Source: Azospirillum brasilense (GTDB taxonomy: Bacteria; Pseudomonadota; Alphaproteobacteria; Azospirillales; Azospirillaceae). Taken from it: 64,000 bases of DNA. Position 1 is the stretch's first letter; each line of letters starts with the position of its first letter. Below the pieces are notes generated by a model that was not told the DNA's origin, searched no databases, and worked only from the letters and a program-made list of their open reading frames with translations. Where the stretch lies: contig NZ_CP059453.1 of the NCBI RefSeq assembly GCF_022023855.1, forward strand, positions 436,001 to 500,000, given 5' to 3'. A program made the position numbers and the translations under genes. Below, piece by piece: positions 53,705 to 62,145 of this stretch.

Positions 53705-53723
53705 GTAAAAGCCGGTTTTACCG
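53705..53723. promoter_or_regulatory. Inverted repeat upstream of flhA
   Basis: GTAAAA-GCCGG-TTTTAC (53705-53721) is a perfect 6-bp dyad in the 70-base gap before flhA. Its right half GCCGGTTTTACCG shares the CCGGTTTTA core with sites before flgB and laf1. Confidence 0.4.
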
Positions 53724-53767
53724 CGGGGCGCTAGCGTACCAACGGTGCCGCACCCTGGAGTTCCCGC

Positions 53768-55861
53768 ATGGCTTTCACGGACACCTTCCGGAACCGGATG
53801 ACCAGCCTCGGCGATGCCGGGCTGGCGAACCGCGACGTGCTGTTCGCGCTGGCCATCCTGCTGGTGCTGGCCGTGCTGTTCCTGCCGGTGCCGACCTGGT
53901 TCCTCGACCTCGGGCTGACGCTGTCGCTGGCGGTCAGCGTACTGATCCTGATGGTCTCGCTGTGGATCAGCAAACCGCTGGACTTCTCCTCCTTCCCGAC
54001 CGTGCTGCTGGTCGTCACGGTGCTGCGGCTGGCGCTGAACATCGCGTCCACCCGCCTGATCCTCAGCCACGGGCACACCGGCCCGTCCGCCGCCGGCCAT
54101 GTGATCGAGGGCTTCAGCCAGTTCATCATGGGCGGCAACTTCGTGATCGGCGTGGTGATCTTCGCCATCCTGATCGTCATCAACTTCGTGGTCATCACCA
54201 AGGGTGCCTCCCGCATCGCGGAGGTCGGCGCGCGTTTCACGCTGGACGCCATTCCCGGCAAGCAGATGGCCATCGACGCCGACCTGTCCGCCGGCATGAT
54301 CGACGACGTCGAGGCCCGCCGCCGCCGCAAGGAGCTGGAGGACGAGAGCACCTTCTTCGGCGCCATGGACGGCGCGTCGAAGTTCGTGCGCGGCGACGCG
54401 GTGGCCGGGCTGGTCATCACCGCCATCAACGTGCTGGGCGGCATGGCCATCGGCATGGCGCAGCAGGGCATGTCCTTCGAGTCCGCGGCGTCGGTCTACA
54501 CCATCCTGACGGTGGGCGACGGTCTGGCCACGCAGATCCCGGCGCTGGTCGTCTCGCTGGCCGCCGGCCTGCTGGTGACCAAGGGCGGCAACGTCGGTTC
54601 CGCCGATCAGGCGGTGCTCGCCCAGCTCGGCGGCTATCCCAAGGCGCTGATGGTGGCGGGCGGGCTGCTCGTCACGCTGGGCGTGACGCCGGGCCTGCCC
54701 GCCGCCCCCTTCGTCCTGCTTGGTGGCGGCTTCGGCGCGGCGGGCTGGTACGCGATGCGCGGCAAGATGCGCCGCGCCGCACTCGCCCGGTTGGAGGAAA
54801 GCCGCAAGACGCCCACCGCCCCGGCCGAGGAAGCGGTGGAGGACATGCTGAAGGTGGACGAGCTGAAGGTGGAGGTCGGCAACCACCTCGTCCCGCTGAT
54901 CCTCAACAAGAACGGCCCGCTGACCGGCAAGGTGAAGACGCTGCGCAAGCGCTTCGCCAAGGAGTTCGGCTTCATCCTGCCGTCGGTGCGCATCAAGGAC
55001 AGCAGCTTCCTGCCGCCCAAGGGCTACGTCGTCAGCGTGATGGGCGTCGAGGTGGCGAGCGGCGAGGTGCGGCCCAAGCAGCTTCTCGCCATCGACCCGT
55101 CCGGCGGGGCGGCCCCCGACCTGCCCGGCGAGGCGACGCGGGAGCCGACCTTCAACCTCCAGGCCCGCTGGATCGACCCGGCCCGCCACGAGGAGGCCAT
55201 CGCCAAGGGCTACACGGTTGTCGACCCGGAAAGCGTCATCACCACCCACCTGACCGAGGTCATCAAGGACCATCTCTCGACCCTGCTGACCTTCGCGGCC
55301 ATGCAGAAGCTGCTCGACGGGCTGGGACGGGAGTACCAGAAGCTGATCGCCGACATGGTGCCCTCCCGCATCACGCTGGTGGTGGTGCAGCGCGTGCTCC
55401 AGGCGCTGCTGGCGGAGCGGGTGTCGATCCGCAACCTGCCGGCCATCGTCGAGGCCATCGCCGAGGCGGTGAACTGGACGCGCAACATCACGCTGGTCAC
55501 CGAGCATGTGCGGGCGCGGCTGGGCCAGCAGATCTGCCAGTCGCTGACAGCACCCGACGGCTTCGTCCCGGTCATCGTCCTGACCCCGCGCTGGGAACAG
55601 GCGCTCCAGCAGAGCGTCATCGCGGAGGGCGAGGACCGCCGATTCGCCATGCCGCCGACCCAGGTGCAGGAGTTCCTGACGGCGCTGCGCATCACCATCC
55701 AGAAGCACGCCACGCCGCAGGTCTGGCCGGCGCTGCTGGTCGGGGCGGAGGTGCGGCCCTTCGTACGCTCCCTGCTGGAGCGGGTCAGCCCGATGACCCC
55801 GGTCATCAGCCACGCCGAGCTGCACCGCAAGGTGTCCGTCAAGACGATCGACCAAGTGTGA
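53768..55861 (+). CDS. flhA: Flagellar export gate protein FlhA
   Basis: 697 residues, the family length. N-terminal eight-helix membrane part with the conserved FHIPEP-region equivalent RLILSHGHTGPSAAGHVIEG and FVVITKGASRIAEVGARFTL-DAIPGKQMAID. The cytoplasmic domain from about 330 includes NHLVPLILNKNGPLTGKVKT and LPSVRIKDS. It binds export chaperone-substrate complexes. Confidence 0.97.
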   Translation: MAFTDTFRNRMTSLGDAGLANRDVLFALAILLVLAVLFLPVPTWFLDLGLTLSLAVSVLILMVSLWISKPLDFSSFPTVLLVVTVLRLALNIASTRLILSHGHTGPSAAGHVIEGFSQFIMGGNFVIGVVIFAILIVINFVVITKGASRIAEVGARFTLDAIPGKQMAIDADLSAGMIDDVEARRRRKELEDESTFFGAMDGASKFVRGDAVAGLVITAINVLGGMAIGMAQQGMSFESAASVYTILTVGDGLATQIPALVVSLAAGLLVTKGGNVGSADQAVLAQLGGYPKALMVAGGLLVTLGVTPGLPAAPFVLLGGGFGAAGWYAMRGKMRRAALARLEESRKTPTAPAEEAVEDMLKVDELKVEVGNHLVPLILNKNGPLTGKVKTLRKRFAKEFGFILPSVRIKDSSFLPPKGYVVSVMGVEVASGEVRPKQLLAIDPSGGAAPDLPGEATREPTFNLQARWIDPARHEEAIAKGYTVVDPESVITTHLTEVIKDHLSTLLTFAAMQKLLDGLGREYQKLIADMVPSRITLVVVQRVLQALLAERVSIRNLPAIVEAIAEAVNWTRNITLVTEHVRARLGQQICQSLTAPDGFVPVIVLTPRWEQALQQSVIAEGEDRRFAMPPTQVQEFLTALRITIQKHATPQVWPALLVGAEVRPFVRSLLERVSPMTPVISHAELHRKVSVKTIDQV

Positions 55862-55885
55862 AGGGCCGGGAAGTAAGGAACAGTG

Positions 55886-56644
55886 ATGGACACGCTCGCC
55901 GACCTGCTCAGCCTGGAGGTCTACCGCGCCTTCCTGGTCTTCGCCCGCGTCGCGGCGGCGGTCAGCCTGTTGCCGGGCTTCGGAGAGCTGGCGGTGCCGC
56001 CGCGCGTCCGGCTGTGCATCGCGATTCCGGTGGCGCTGGCGCTGACTCCGACGGTGCCCGGCCTGCCCGATCGCCTGCCTCCCGATGCCGCGGTGATGCT
56101 GGAGCAGATCTTCGCGGAGACGGTGGCCGGCGCCTTCCTCGGGCTGGGGGCCAAGCTGTTCCTGGCGTCGCTTCAGGTCGCCGGCAACATCGCCGCCCAA
56201 GCGATGGGCCTCGCCAACCCCTTCGGCACCGATGCGGCGGGGTTCGAGAGCGGGTCGATCCTGTCGGGGACGCTGGTCATCGCCGGGCTGGCGCTGCTGT
56301 TCGCGCTCGACCTGCATTACCTGATGATCGACGCGCTGGTGCGCTCCTACGGAAGCTGGCCGGCGGCGACGCTGCCCGATCCCGGCATGGTGGCGGGCCG
56401 CTACGCCCAGCTCGTCGGCGTCACCTTCCGGCTGGGGGTGCAGATGGCGGCACCCTTCCTGGTCTTCGGCATGATCGCCAACATGGCGCTGGCCCTGGTC
56501 AACCGGGTGATGCCCTCCATGCCCGTCTATTTCGTCGCCACCCCGGCGATGGTCGGCGGCGGGATGCTGGTCTTCCTGGTGACGGCCGGCGCCATGGTCA
56601 CCGCCACGCTGGCGGCGCTGGCCGGCTGGCTCGGCGGGCGGTGA
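55886..56644 (+). CDS. fliR: Flagellar export protein FliR
   Basis: 252 residues from ATG 55886 (AAGGA upstream). Six or so hydrophobic helices with family motifs LPGFGELAVPPRVRLCIAIP, IFAETVAGAFLGLGAKLFLA, QVAGNIAAQAMGLANPFG, and ALDLHYLMIDALVRSY. Export gate component; the gene lies between flhA and flhB. Confidence 0.95.
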   Translation: MDTLADLLSLEVYRAFLVFARVAAAVSLLPGFGELAVPPRVRLCIAIPVALALTPTVPGLPDRLPPDAAVMLEQIFAETVAGAFLGLGAKLFLASLQVAGNIAAQAMGLANPFGTDAAGFESGSILSGTLVIAGLALLFALDLHYLMIDALVRSYGSWPAATLPDPGMVAGRYAQLVGVTFRLGVQMAAPFLVFGMIANMALALVNRVMPSMPVYFVATPAMVGGGMLVFLVTAGAMVTATLAALAGWLGGR

Positions 56645-56654
56645 GGGGGCGGCG

Positions 56655-57752
56655 ATGTCCGACGGTCAGGACGAGGAACAGAAAACCGAGGAGCCGACCG
56701 AGAAACGGCTGCGCGAGGCAATGGACAAGGGCGACGTCCCCCGCGCCCGCGACGTCGGTCTGGCCGCCACCATGGCGGCGGCCTGGCTGATCGCCGCGGC
56801 CGGCGGGCCGCTCGCCGCTTCCCGCATCGCCGAGGTGCTGCTGCCGCTGATCGAAAATCCGAACGACATCCGGCTCGACGGCGGTCCCTACGACGTGATG
56901 AACAGCCTGCGCTGGCTGATCGGCGGGGTGGCGGTGGCGATGCTGCCGGTGCTGGGCCTGCTGGTCGGCGGGGCGGTGGTGTCGGCGGTGGGGCAGGGGC
57001 CGCTGCTGGCGGCGAGCGACCGCATCCGGCCCAAGCTGTCGCACCTATCGCCGCTCAGCGGCTGGCGCCGCATCTTCGCGCGCCACGCGCTGGTCGAATT
57101 CGTGAAGAGTCTCGTGAAACTGGCGATCATCGCCTGCGCCGTCTGGTTCGCCGTGGCGCCCTACATCGATTGGACGGAGGGGATCGTGGGCATGGACGTT
57201 GCGGCGCTTCCCGACCTGCTGCGGGACCTGACCCTGCGGCTGCTTCTGGCCGTCCTCCTGGCGACGGTGGTGATGGCCGCCGTGGACGTGCTGTGGAACC
57301 GGCTGGAATGGCGGCGCCGCCTGCGCATGACCTTCCAGGAACTGAAGGACGAGTTCAAGCAGACAGAGGGCGACCCGCATCTGAAGGCGAAGCTGCGCGA
57401 AATCCGGCGCGACCGCTCAAAGCGCCGCATGATGGCGAACGTGCCGCGCGCCACCGTGGTCATCGCCAACCCGACCCACTTCGCGGTGGCCCTGGAATAC
57501 GACCGTGCCAAGATGCCGGCGCCGGTCTGCCTCGCCAAGGGGGCCGACCTCGTGGCGCTGCGCATCCGCGCCGTGGCTGAAGAGAATGGCGTCCCGGTGA
57601 TCGAGAATCCGCCGCTGGCCCGCGCCCTCTACGCCGCGTCGGAGGTCGACGCGGTGATCCCGCTCCAGCATTACCAGGCGGTGGCCGAGGTGATGATGTA
57701 TGTGCTGCGCCTCAAGAACGGCGGGGCCGCGCAGCCGGCGCAGAGGGCGTAA
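56655..57752 (+). CDS. flhB: Flagellar export switch protein FlhB
   Basis: 365 residues. Four membrane helices, a linker, and a cytoplasmic domain with the autocleavage motif NPTH at 272-275 (VVIANPTHFAVAL). The N-terminus EEQKTEEPTEKRLREAMDKG is diagnostic. FlhB switches export from rod/hook to filament substrates. Confidence 0.97.
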   Translation: MSDGQDEEQKTEEPTEKRLREAMDKGDVPRARDVGLAATMAAAWLIAAAGGPLAASRIAEVLLPLIENPNDIRLDGGPYDVMNSLRWLIGGVAVAMLPVLGLLVGGAVVSAVGQGPLLAASDRIRPKLSHLSPLSGWRRIFARHALVEFVKSLVKLAIIACAVWFAVAPYIDWTEGIVGMDVAALPDLLRDLTLRLLLAVLLATVVMAAVDVLWNRLEWRRRLRMTFQELKDEFKQTEGDPHLKAKLREIRRDRSKRRMMANVPRATVVIANPTHFAVALEYDRAKMPAPVCLAKGADLVALRIRAVAEENGVPVIENPPLARALYAASEVDAVIPLQHYQAVAEVMMYVLRLKNGGAAQPAQRA

Positions 57753-57866
57753 ACGGGCGGGCGTGATTGGGCGCAGGCCGGATGGTTTGGAATTCAGCTT
57801 AATGTCTTCTCAACGGGTTTGGCGGTAGACGAAGGAACTCCTCCCCTTCCGCGGCGCATCACGGCA

Positions 57867-58406
57867 ATGAGTGACAGCGACGACCTGTTCGAGATGTACC
57901 GCTCCGACCGCGCCGCCTCCGGCGCGCTGAAGGGAGAGGCGCTGGCCGCCGCGCTGGCCGACAATGTGCGGCGCAGCTTCGCCGAGATGGACCGGCTGAT
58001 CGCGGAGGTGACTCAGGCGCTGGCCCAGGCCCGCTACGCGCTGCGCCTCGCCCCCGCGGTGGTGGACCGCAGCGCCTACGTCCAGCACGACCGCTCGTCC
58101 GAAAGTTTCCGCGATTACCTGCGCCTGTGGAGCCACCGCCGCGCCGAGGCGGGCAGCGGCGGGATGCATTGGGAAGCGAAGATCCTGGCCACCGACAGCC
58201 GCCGCCGCACGGTGGAACTCGGTCTGGGCGTCGCCGTCGAGTGGCCCACTGCGGACCGTGCCGCCGATTGCGCCTTCGTGGAGTTCTGGACGACCGGCCA
58301 GGGGGTGAATCTTCCCTCCGAGGGCCGCAACTTCCAACGCGCGCTGGTCGCCTGCCTGCGGCGGCTGGAGGAGGCGGGGGAGATCACGCCCGCCGTGAAG
58401 CGCTGA
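57867..58406 (+). CDS. Conserved unknown protein after flhB
   Basis: 179 residues from ATG 57867. An N-terminal helix (KGEALAAALADNVRRSFAEM and DRLIAEVTQALAQARYALRL) looks coiled-coil-like. The C-terminal half is a mixed alpha/beta domain (EAKILATDSRRRTVELGLGV, VEFWTTGQGVN). No family recognised. The 114-base gap after flhB leaves open whether it belongs to the flagellar operon. Confidence 0.65.
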   Translation: MSDSDDLFEMYRSDRAASGALKGEALAAALADNVRRSFAEMDRLIAEVTQALAQARYALRLAPAVVDRSAYVQHDRSSESFRDYLRLWSHRRAEAGSGGMHWEAKILATDSRRRTVELGLGVAVEWPTADRAADCAFVEFWTTGQGVNLPSEGRNFQRALVACLRRLEEAGEITPAVKR

Positions 58407-58436
58407 CCGCGGCGGCCGGGCGGCCGTTACCTTTCT

Positions 58437-58865
58437 TCACCGCTCGAACTTCGTTGCCATGATGATCGACGAGGTCGTCCGCTCGATGCCGTCGATGGCG
58501 CCGATGCGGTCGATCAATGCGTCCATCTCCTCCATCGTTCCGGTCCGCACCACGGCGATCAGGTCGTGCGCGCCGCTGATGGCGTGGAGCGCCCGCACCT
58601 CCGGAAGCCGTTTCAGCGCCTGGACCACGGCGGCGGTCAGCTTGGGCGACAGGTTGATGGAGACATGGGCGCGGATCATCCGGCGCGCCGTCTCGTCCGA
58701 CAGCCGCACCGTGTAGCCGGCGATCACCCCGCGCTCCTCCAGCCGCTGGATGCGGCTCTGCACCGTGCTGCGCGACACGCGCAGGCGGCGGGCCAGCGCG
58801 GCGGTGGGCTCCCGCGCGTTGTCCTGAAGCGCGTCGAGAAGATGCTGATCCAGCTCGTCCATCAT
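58437..58865 (-). CDS. Lrp/AsnC-family regulator
   Basis: 142 residues from ATG 58865, GGAGAGG upstream. The AsnC helix-turn-helix LDQHLLDALQDNAREPTAAL and RLRVSRSTVQSRIQRLEERG is followed by the RAM/AsnC ligand domain (ALHAISGAHDLIAVVRTGTM). Divergent from the saccharopine-dehydrogenase-like gene across 131 bases, so it probably senses an amino acid and controls that gene. Confidence 0.92.
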   Translation of the reverse strand: MMDELDQHLLDALQDNAREPTAALARRLRVSRSTVQSRIQRLEERGVIAGYTVRLSDETARRMIRAHVSINLSPKLTAAVVQALKRLPEVRALHAISGAHDLIAVVRTGTMEEMDALIDRIGAIDGIERTTSSIIMATKFER

Positions 58866-58996
58866 ATCGCCAACCTCTCCGTCAATCCGCCGATCAACGT
58901 CAGGCGTTTCGGCACCCTGCACCCTGCACATCGACAGGCCGTCCGGTCAAGATTGCGTCATAACGACGCAAGCCAACGAACAGGGGGTACGGGACG

Positions 58997-60124
58997 ATGC
59001 GCGACATTCTTCTGATGGGCGGCGGCAAGATCGGCGAGACCATCGGCGACTTCCTGAAGGCCACGGGCGATTACCGGGTGACCGTCGCTGACCGTTCGGC
59101 GGATGCGCTGGAGCGGCTGCCGACGCACCCGCGGATGGAGACGCGCGTGGTGGACGCCGCCGACCCCGCCGATCTCGCCGACGCGATGCGCGGCAAGTTC
59201 GCGGTGCTGAGCGCGCTGCCCTACCACCTGACGGTCGGCGTGGCGGAGGCGGCGCGGGACGCCGGCACCCATTACCTCGACCTGACGGAGGACGTGGCGA
59301 GCACGCGGCGCGTCAAGGAGCTGGCCGACGGCGCGCCCTGCGCCTTCATTCCGCAGTGCGGGCTGGCGCCGGGCTTCATCTCCATCGTCGCCAACGACGT
59401 GGCCTCGCGCTTCGACGCGCTGGACACGGTGCGGATGCGCGTCGGCGCGCTGCCGAAGTACCCATCCAACGCCCTGAACTACAACCTGACCTGGAGCACC
59501 GAGGGCGTCATCAACGAGTATCTGGAACCCTGCGAGGCCATCGTCGAAGGCCGCCTCGTCTCCGTGCCGCCGCTGGAGGAGCGCGAGGAGTTCTCCCTCG
59601 ACGGCGTGCTGTACGAGGCGTTCAACACCTCGGGCGGCCTGGGCACGCTGTGCGAGACGCTGGCGGGGAAGGTGCGGACGCTCAACTACCGCTCCGTCCG
59701 CTATCCGGGGCACCGCGACCTGATGAAGGCGCTGCTGTACGACCTGCGGCTGGGCAGCCGGCGGGAACTGCTGAAGGACATCCTGGAACACTCGATCCCG
59801 GCGACGCTGCAGGACGTGGTGCTGATCTTCGTGACGGTGACCGGGACGAAGCGGGGGCGGCTGCTCCAGGAGACCTACGCCAACAAGATCTACGGGCGGG
59901 AGATCGGCGGCACCTTCTACAACGGCATCCAGATCACCACCGCGTCGGGCATGTGCGCCGTGCTCGACCTGCTGGCCGACGGTACGCTGCCGCAGCGGGG
60001 CTTCGTGAAGCAGGAGGAGGTGGGCTACGCCGACTTCATCGCCAACCGCTTCGGGCGCAACTACGCGATGACCGACGCGGCACCCCAGCAGGGCGCCCAG
60101 CAGGGGGTGGGGCGCGCCGCCTGA
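58997..60124 (+). CDS. Saccharopine dehydrogenase-family oxidoreductase
   Basis: 375 residues. Rossmann start DILLMGGGKIGETIGDFLKA, then LSALPYHLTVGVAEAARDAG, HYLDLTEDV, and the C-terminal Sacchrp_dh_C-like part with LNYNLTWSTEGVINEY. Relatives include saccharopine dehydrogenase, lysine 6-dehydrogenase and carboxynorspermidine synthase. The divergent Lrp regulator suggests lysine catabolism, but the substrate is not settled. Confidence 0.85.
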   Translation: MRDILLMGGGKIGETIGDFLKATGDYRVTVADRSADALERLPTHPRMETRVVDAADPADLADAMRGKFAVLSALPYHLTVGVAEAARDAGTHYLDLTEDVASTRRVKELADGAPCAFIPQCGLAPGFISIVANDVASRFDALDTVRMRVGALPKYPSNALNYNLTWSTEGVINEYLEPCEAIVEGRLVSVPPLEEREEFSLDGVLYEAFNTSGGLGTLCETLAGKVRTLNYRSVRYPGHRDLMKALLYDLRLGSRRELLKDILEHSIPATLQDVVLIFVTVTGTKRGRLLQETYANKIYGREIGGTFYNGIQITTASGMCAVLDLLADGTLPQRGFVKQEEVGYADFIANRFGRNYAMTDAAPQQGAQQGVGRAA

Positions 60125-60157
60125 GCGGGCGCCTCACCAACCCCACCGGGCCGCGCC

Positions 60158-61912
60158 TCAGATCACCTCGCGGGCTCGGCCCTTGAAGACGGTGGCGGCG
60201 ATCTTCAGGGCGTCGGGGGTGCCGCGGGCCAGCGCCTCGGTGAAGTGCAGCGCCTGCTTGGCCTGGACCTTCGGCGGCATCGGCGGCTCGTTGGTGTCGA
60301 CGAGGCAGTCCACCACGACCGGTCCGGGATGGGCGAGGGCGGCGTCCAGTACGGCGCCGCAGTCCTTCGGATCGGTGATGGTGAAGCCCCGGCCGCCGCA
60401 GGCCTCCGCCACCTTGGCGAAGTCGATGGGCTGGAGGTCGCAGACATACTCGGGGTTGCCGAGCATGGCGATCTGCTCCCACTTGATCTGGCCGAGCGAG
60501 TTATTGTTGTTGATGATGACCTTGATCGGCAGCTTGTACTTCACCGCCGTGGCGAAGTCGGCCATCAGCATGGAGAAGCCGCCATCCCCGACATAGGCGA
60601 TCACCTGCCGTCCGGGGTGGGCGAGCTGCGCCGCGATGGCGTAGGGAACGCCCGGCGCCATGGTGGCGAGGTTGCCGGACAGGGAGTGCATTTGGCCGCG
60701 CCGCGCCGGAATCTGCCGCGCCCACCAGGTGGCGATGGTGCCGCTGTCGCAGGCGACGATGGCCGTGTCGGACAGGCGCTTGCCCAGTTCCCACGCGACG
60801 ACCTGCGGCTTCATCGGAAGGTCGGGGCGGGTGCCGCGCTCCTCCATCAGTTTCATCCACTCCGCCTTGCCCGCCTGCGCCGTCTTCAGGAAGGAGCGGT
60901 CCTCGTGCCGCCGCACCCGCTCGGTCAGGATGTCCAGCGCCAGCCCGCAATCGCCGACCAGCCCGGCTTCCACCGGATAGCGCAGGCCGATGCGCGCCGC
61001 GTCGATGTCGATCTGGATGGCGCGGGCCTGTCCCGGCTTCGGGTAATACTCGATATAGGGGAAAGTCGAGCCGGCGATCAGCAGCGTGTCGCAGGTCTCC
61101 AGCGCCTCCTGCGAGGGAGCGGTGCCGAGCAGCCCGACCTGACCGGTGGTGAAGGGGCTGTCGTCCGGCACCGCGGCCTTGCCCAGCAGCGCCTTGACGA
61201 TCACCGCCCCCAGCTTGTCGGCCAGCCGTTCGAGCTGATCGGTCGCCTTCAGCGCGCCCTGGCCGGCCAGGATGACGACGCGCTTGCCGGCGTCGAGGAT
61301 CTCCACGGCACGGCGGGTCTGCGCCTCCGACGGGACGGGAAGCTGAGGAGCGAACAGGGCGGTGTTGTGGCCCTTCACGTTGCGTGGCGCCCGCATGTCG
61401 GCGCCGATGCCCTGCTCCTGTAGATCTACGGGGATGGTGATGTGCGACACGCCACGGTGGGCAAGCGCGGTGCGGCAGGCGAGGTTGGCGATGTTGCGGA
61501 CATGCGCCGCCCCCATGATGCGCTGGTTGTAGAGCGCGACGTCCTGGAACACTTTGTCCAGCTCCACGTCTTGCTGGGTGTAGGTGCCGACGAGGTCGTG
61601 GTATTGCAGCCCGGTGATCGCCAGCACCGGCTGGTGGTCGAGCTTGGCGTCGTAGAGACCGTTCAGCAGATGCAGCCCGCCGGGGCCGGAGGTGGCGATG
61701 CACACGCCCAGCCGCCCGGTGAACTTGGCGTAGCCGCAGGCGGCGAAGGCCGCCGCCTCCTCGTGACGGACCTGGATGAAGCGGATCTCGTCCTGGCGGC
61801 GGCGCAACGCTTCGACGATGCCGTTGATGCCGTCGCCGGGCATGCCGAAGATCGTGTCCACGCCCCAATCCACCAGAACATCCACCAGGATGTCGGAAGC
61901 CGTGCTCGCCAT
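60158..61912 (-). CDS. Thiamine diphosphate-dependent enzyme, pyruvate oxidase (PoxB)-like
   Basis: 584 residues from ATG 61912 (MASTASDILVDVLVDWGVD). Three-domain ThDP enzyme: the catalytic Glu in RHEEAAAFAACGYAKFTG, a central nucleotide-like domain (RRAVEILDAGKRVVILAGQG), and the ThDP motif YVGDGGFSMLMADFATAV ending INNNN. PoxB decarboxylates pyruvate to acetate with quinone as acceptor. The membrane-binding C-terminal helix of PoxB is not obvious, so acetolactate-synthase-like or sulfoacetaldehyde activities remain possible. Confidence 0.82.
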   Translation of the reverse strand: MASTASDILVDVLVDWGVDTIFGMPGDGINGIVEALRRRQDEIRFIQVRHEEAAAFAACGYAKFTGRLGVCIATSGPGGLHLLNGLYDAKLDHQPVLAITGLQYHDLVGTYTQQDVELDKVFQDVALYNQRIMGAAHVRNIANLACRTALAHRGVSHITIPVDLQEQGIGADMRAPRNVKGHNTALFAPQLPVPSEAQTRRAVEILDAGKRVVILAGQGALKATDQLERLADKLGAVIVKALLGKAAVPDDSPFTTGQVGLLGTAPSQEALETCDTLLIAGSTFPYIEYYPKPGQARAIQIDIDAARIGLRYPVEAGLVGDCGLALDILTERVRRHEDRSFLKTAQAGKAEWMKLMEERGTRPDLPMKPQVVAWELGKRLSDTAIVACDSGTIATWWARQIPARRGQMHSLSGNLATMAPGVPYAIAAQLAHPGRQVIAYVGDGGFSMLMADFATAVKYKLPIKVIINNNNSLGQIKWEQIAMLGNPEYVCDLQPIDFAKVAEACGGRGFTITDPKDCGAVLDAALAHPGPVVVDCLVDTNEPPMPPKVQAKQALHFTEALARGTPDALKIAATVFKGRAREVI

Positions 61913-62013
61913 GAGGGAGTCTCCGTCGCAAACGGTCGTGATGAAGTCGCTCGATCCATCGGCAACCGAGCGGAGCCGGGACGGTTCCCCGAACAATGGG
62001 ACGTTCTTAGCCC

Positions 62014-62044
62014 TTGACCTCAAGTTAAGTTGAGGTTTTAGAGT
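62014..62044 (+). promoter_or_regulatory. SoxR box within a 19-bp-spacer promoter
   Basis: -35 TTGACC (62014-62019), a 19-base spacer, then -10 TAGAGT (62039-62044). The spacer carries CCTCAAGTTAAGTTGAGG (62018-62035), which matches the SoxR operator consensus apart from one symmetric-position base. An overlong 19-bp spacer with the dyad between the boxes is the hallmark of MerR-family activated promoters. Direction fits the reductase gene at 62146. Confidence 0.8.
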
Positions 62045-62145
62045 GGCCATAATGTATCTGGCATGCCAGCGATGCCCCGCTCAGCCCGGGTGTCCGAAGG
62101 CAGGGCGGGGTGCAGGATGGAGCAACCACCCGGGCGGGCGAAAGA

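Noticed and set aside
53318..56317. Open frame of 999 codons opposite flhA and fliR
   Set aside because: Very high Arg/Gln/His/Gly composition with no domains; a shadow of flhA and fliR, which are certain.
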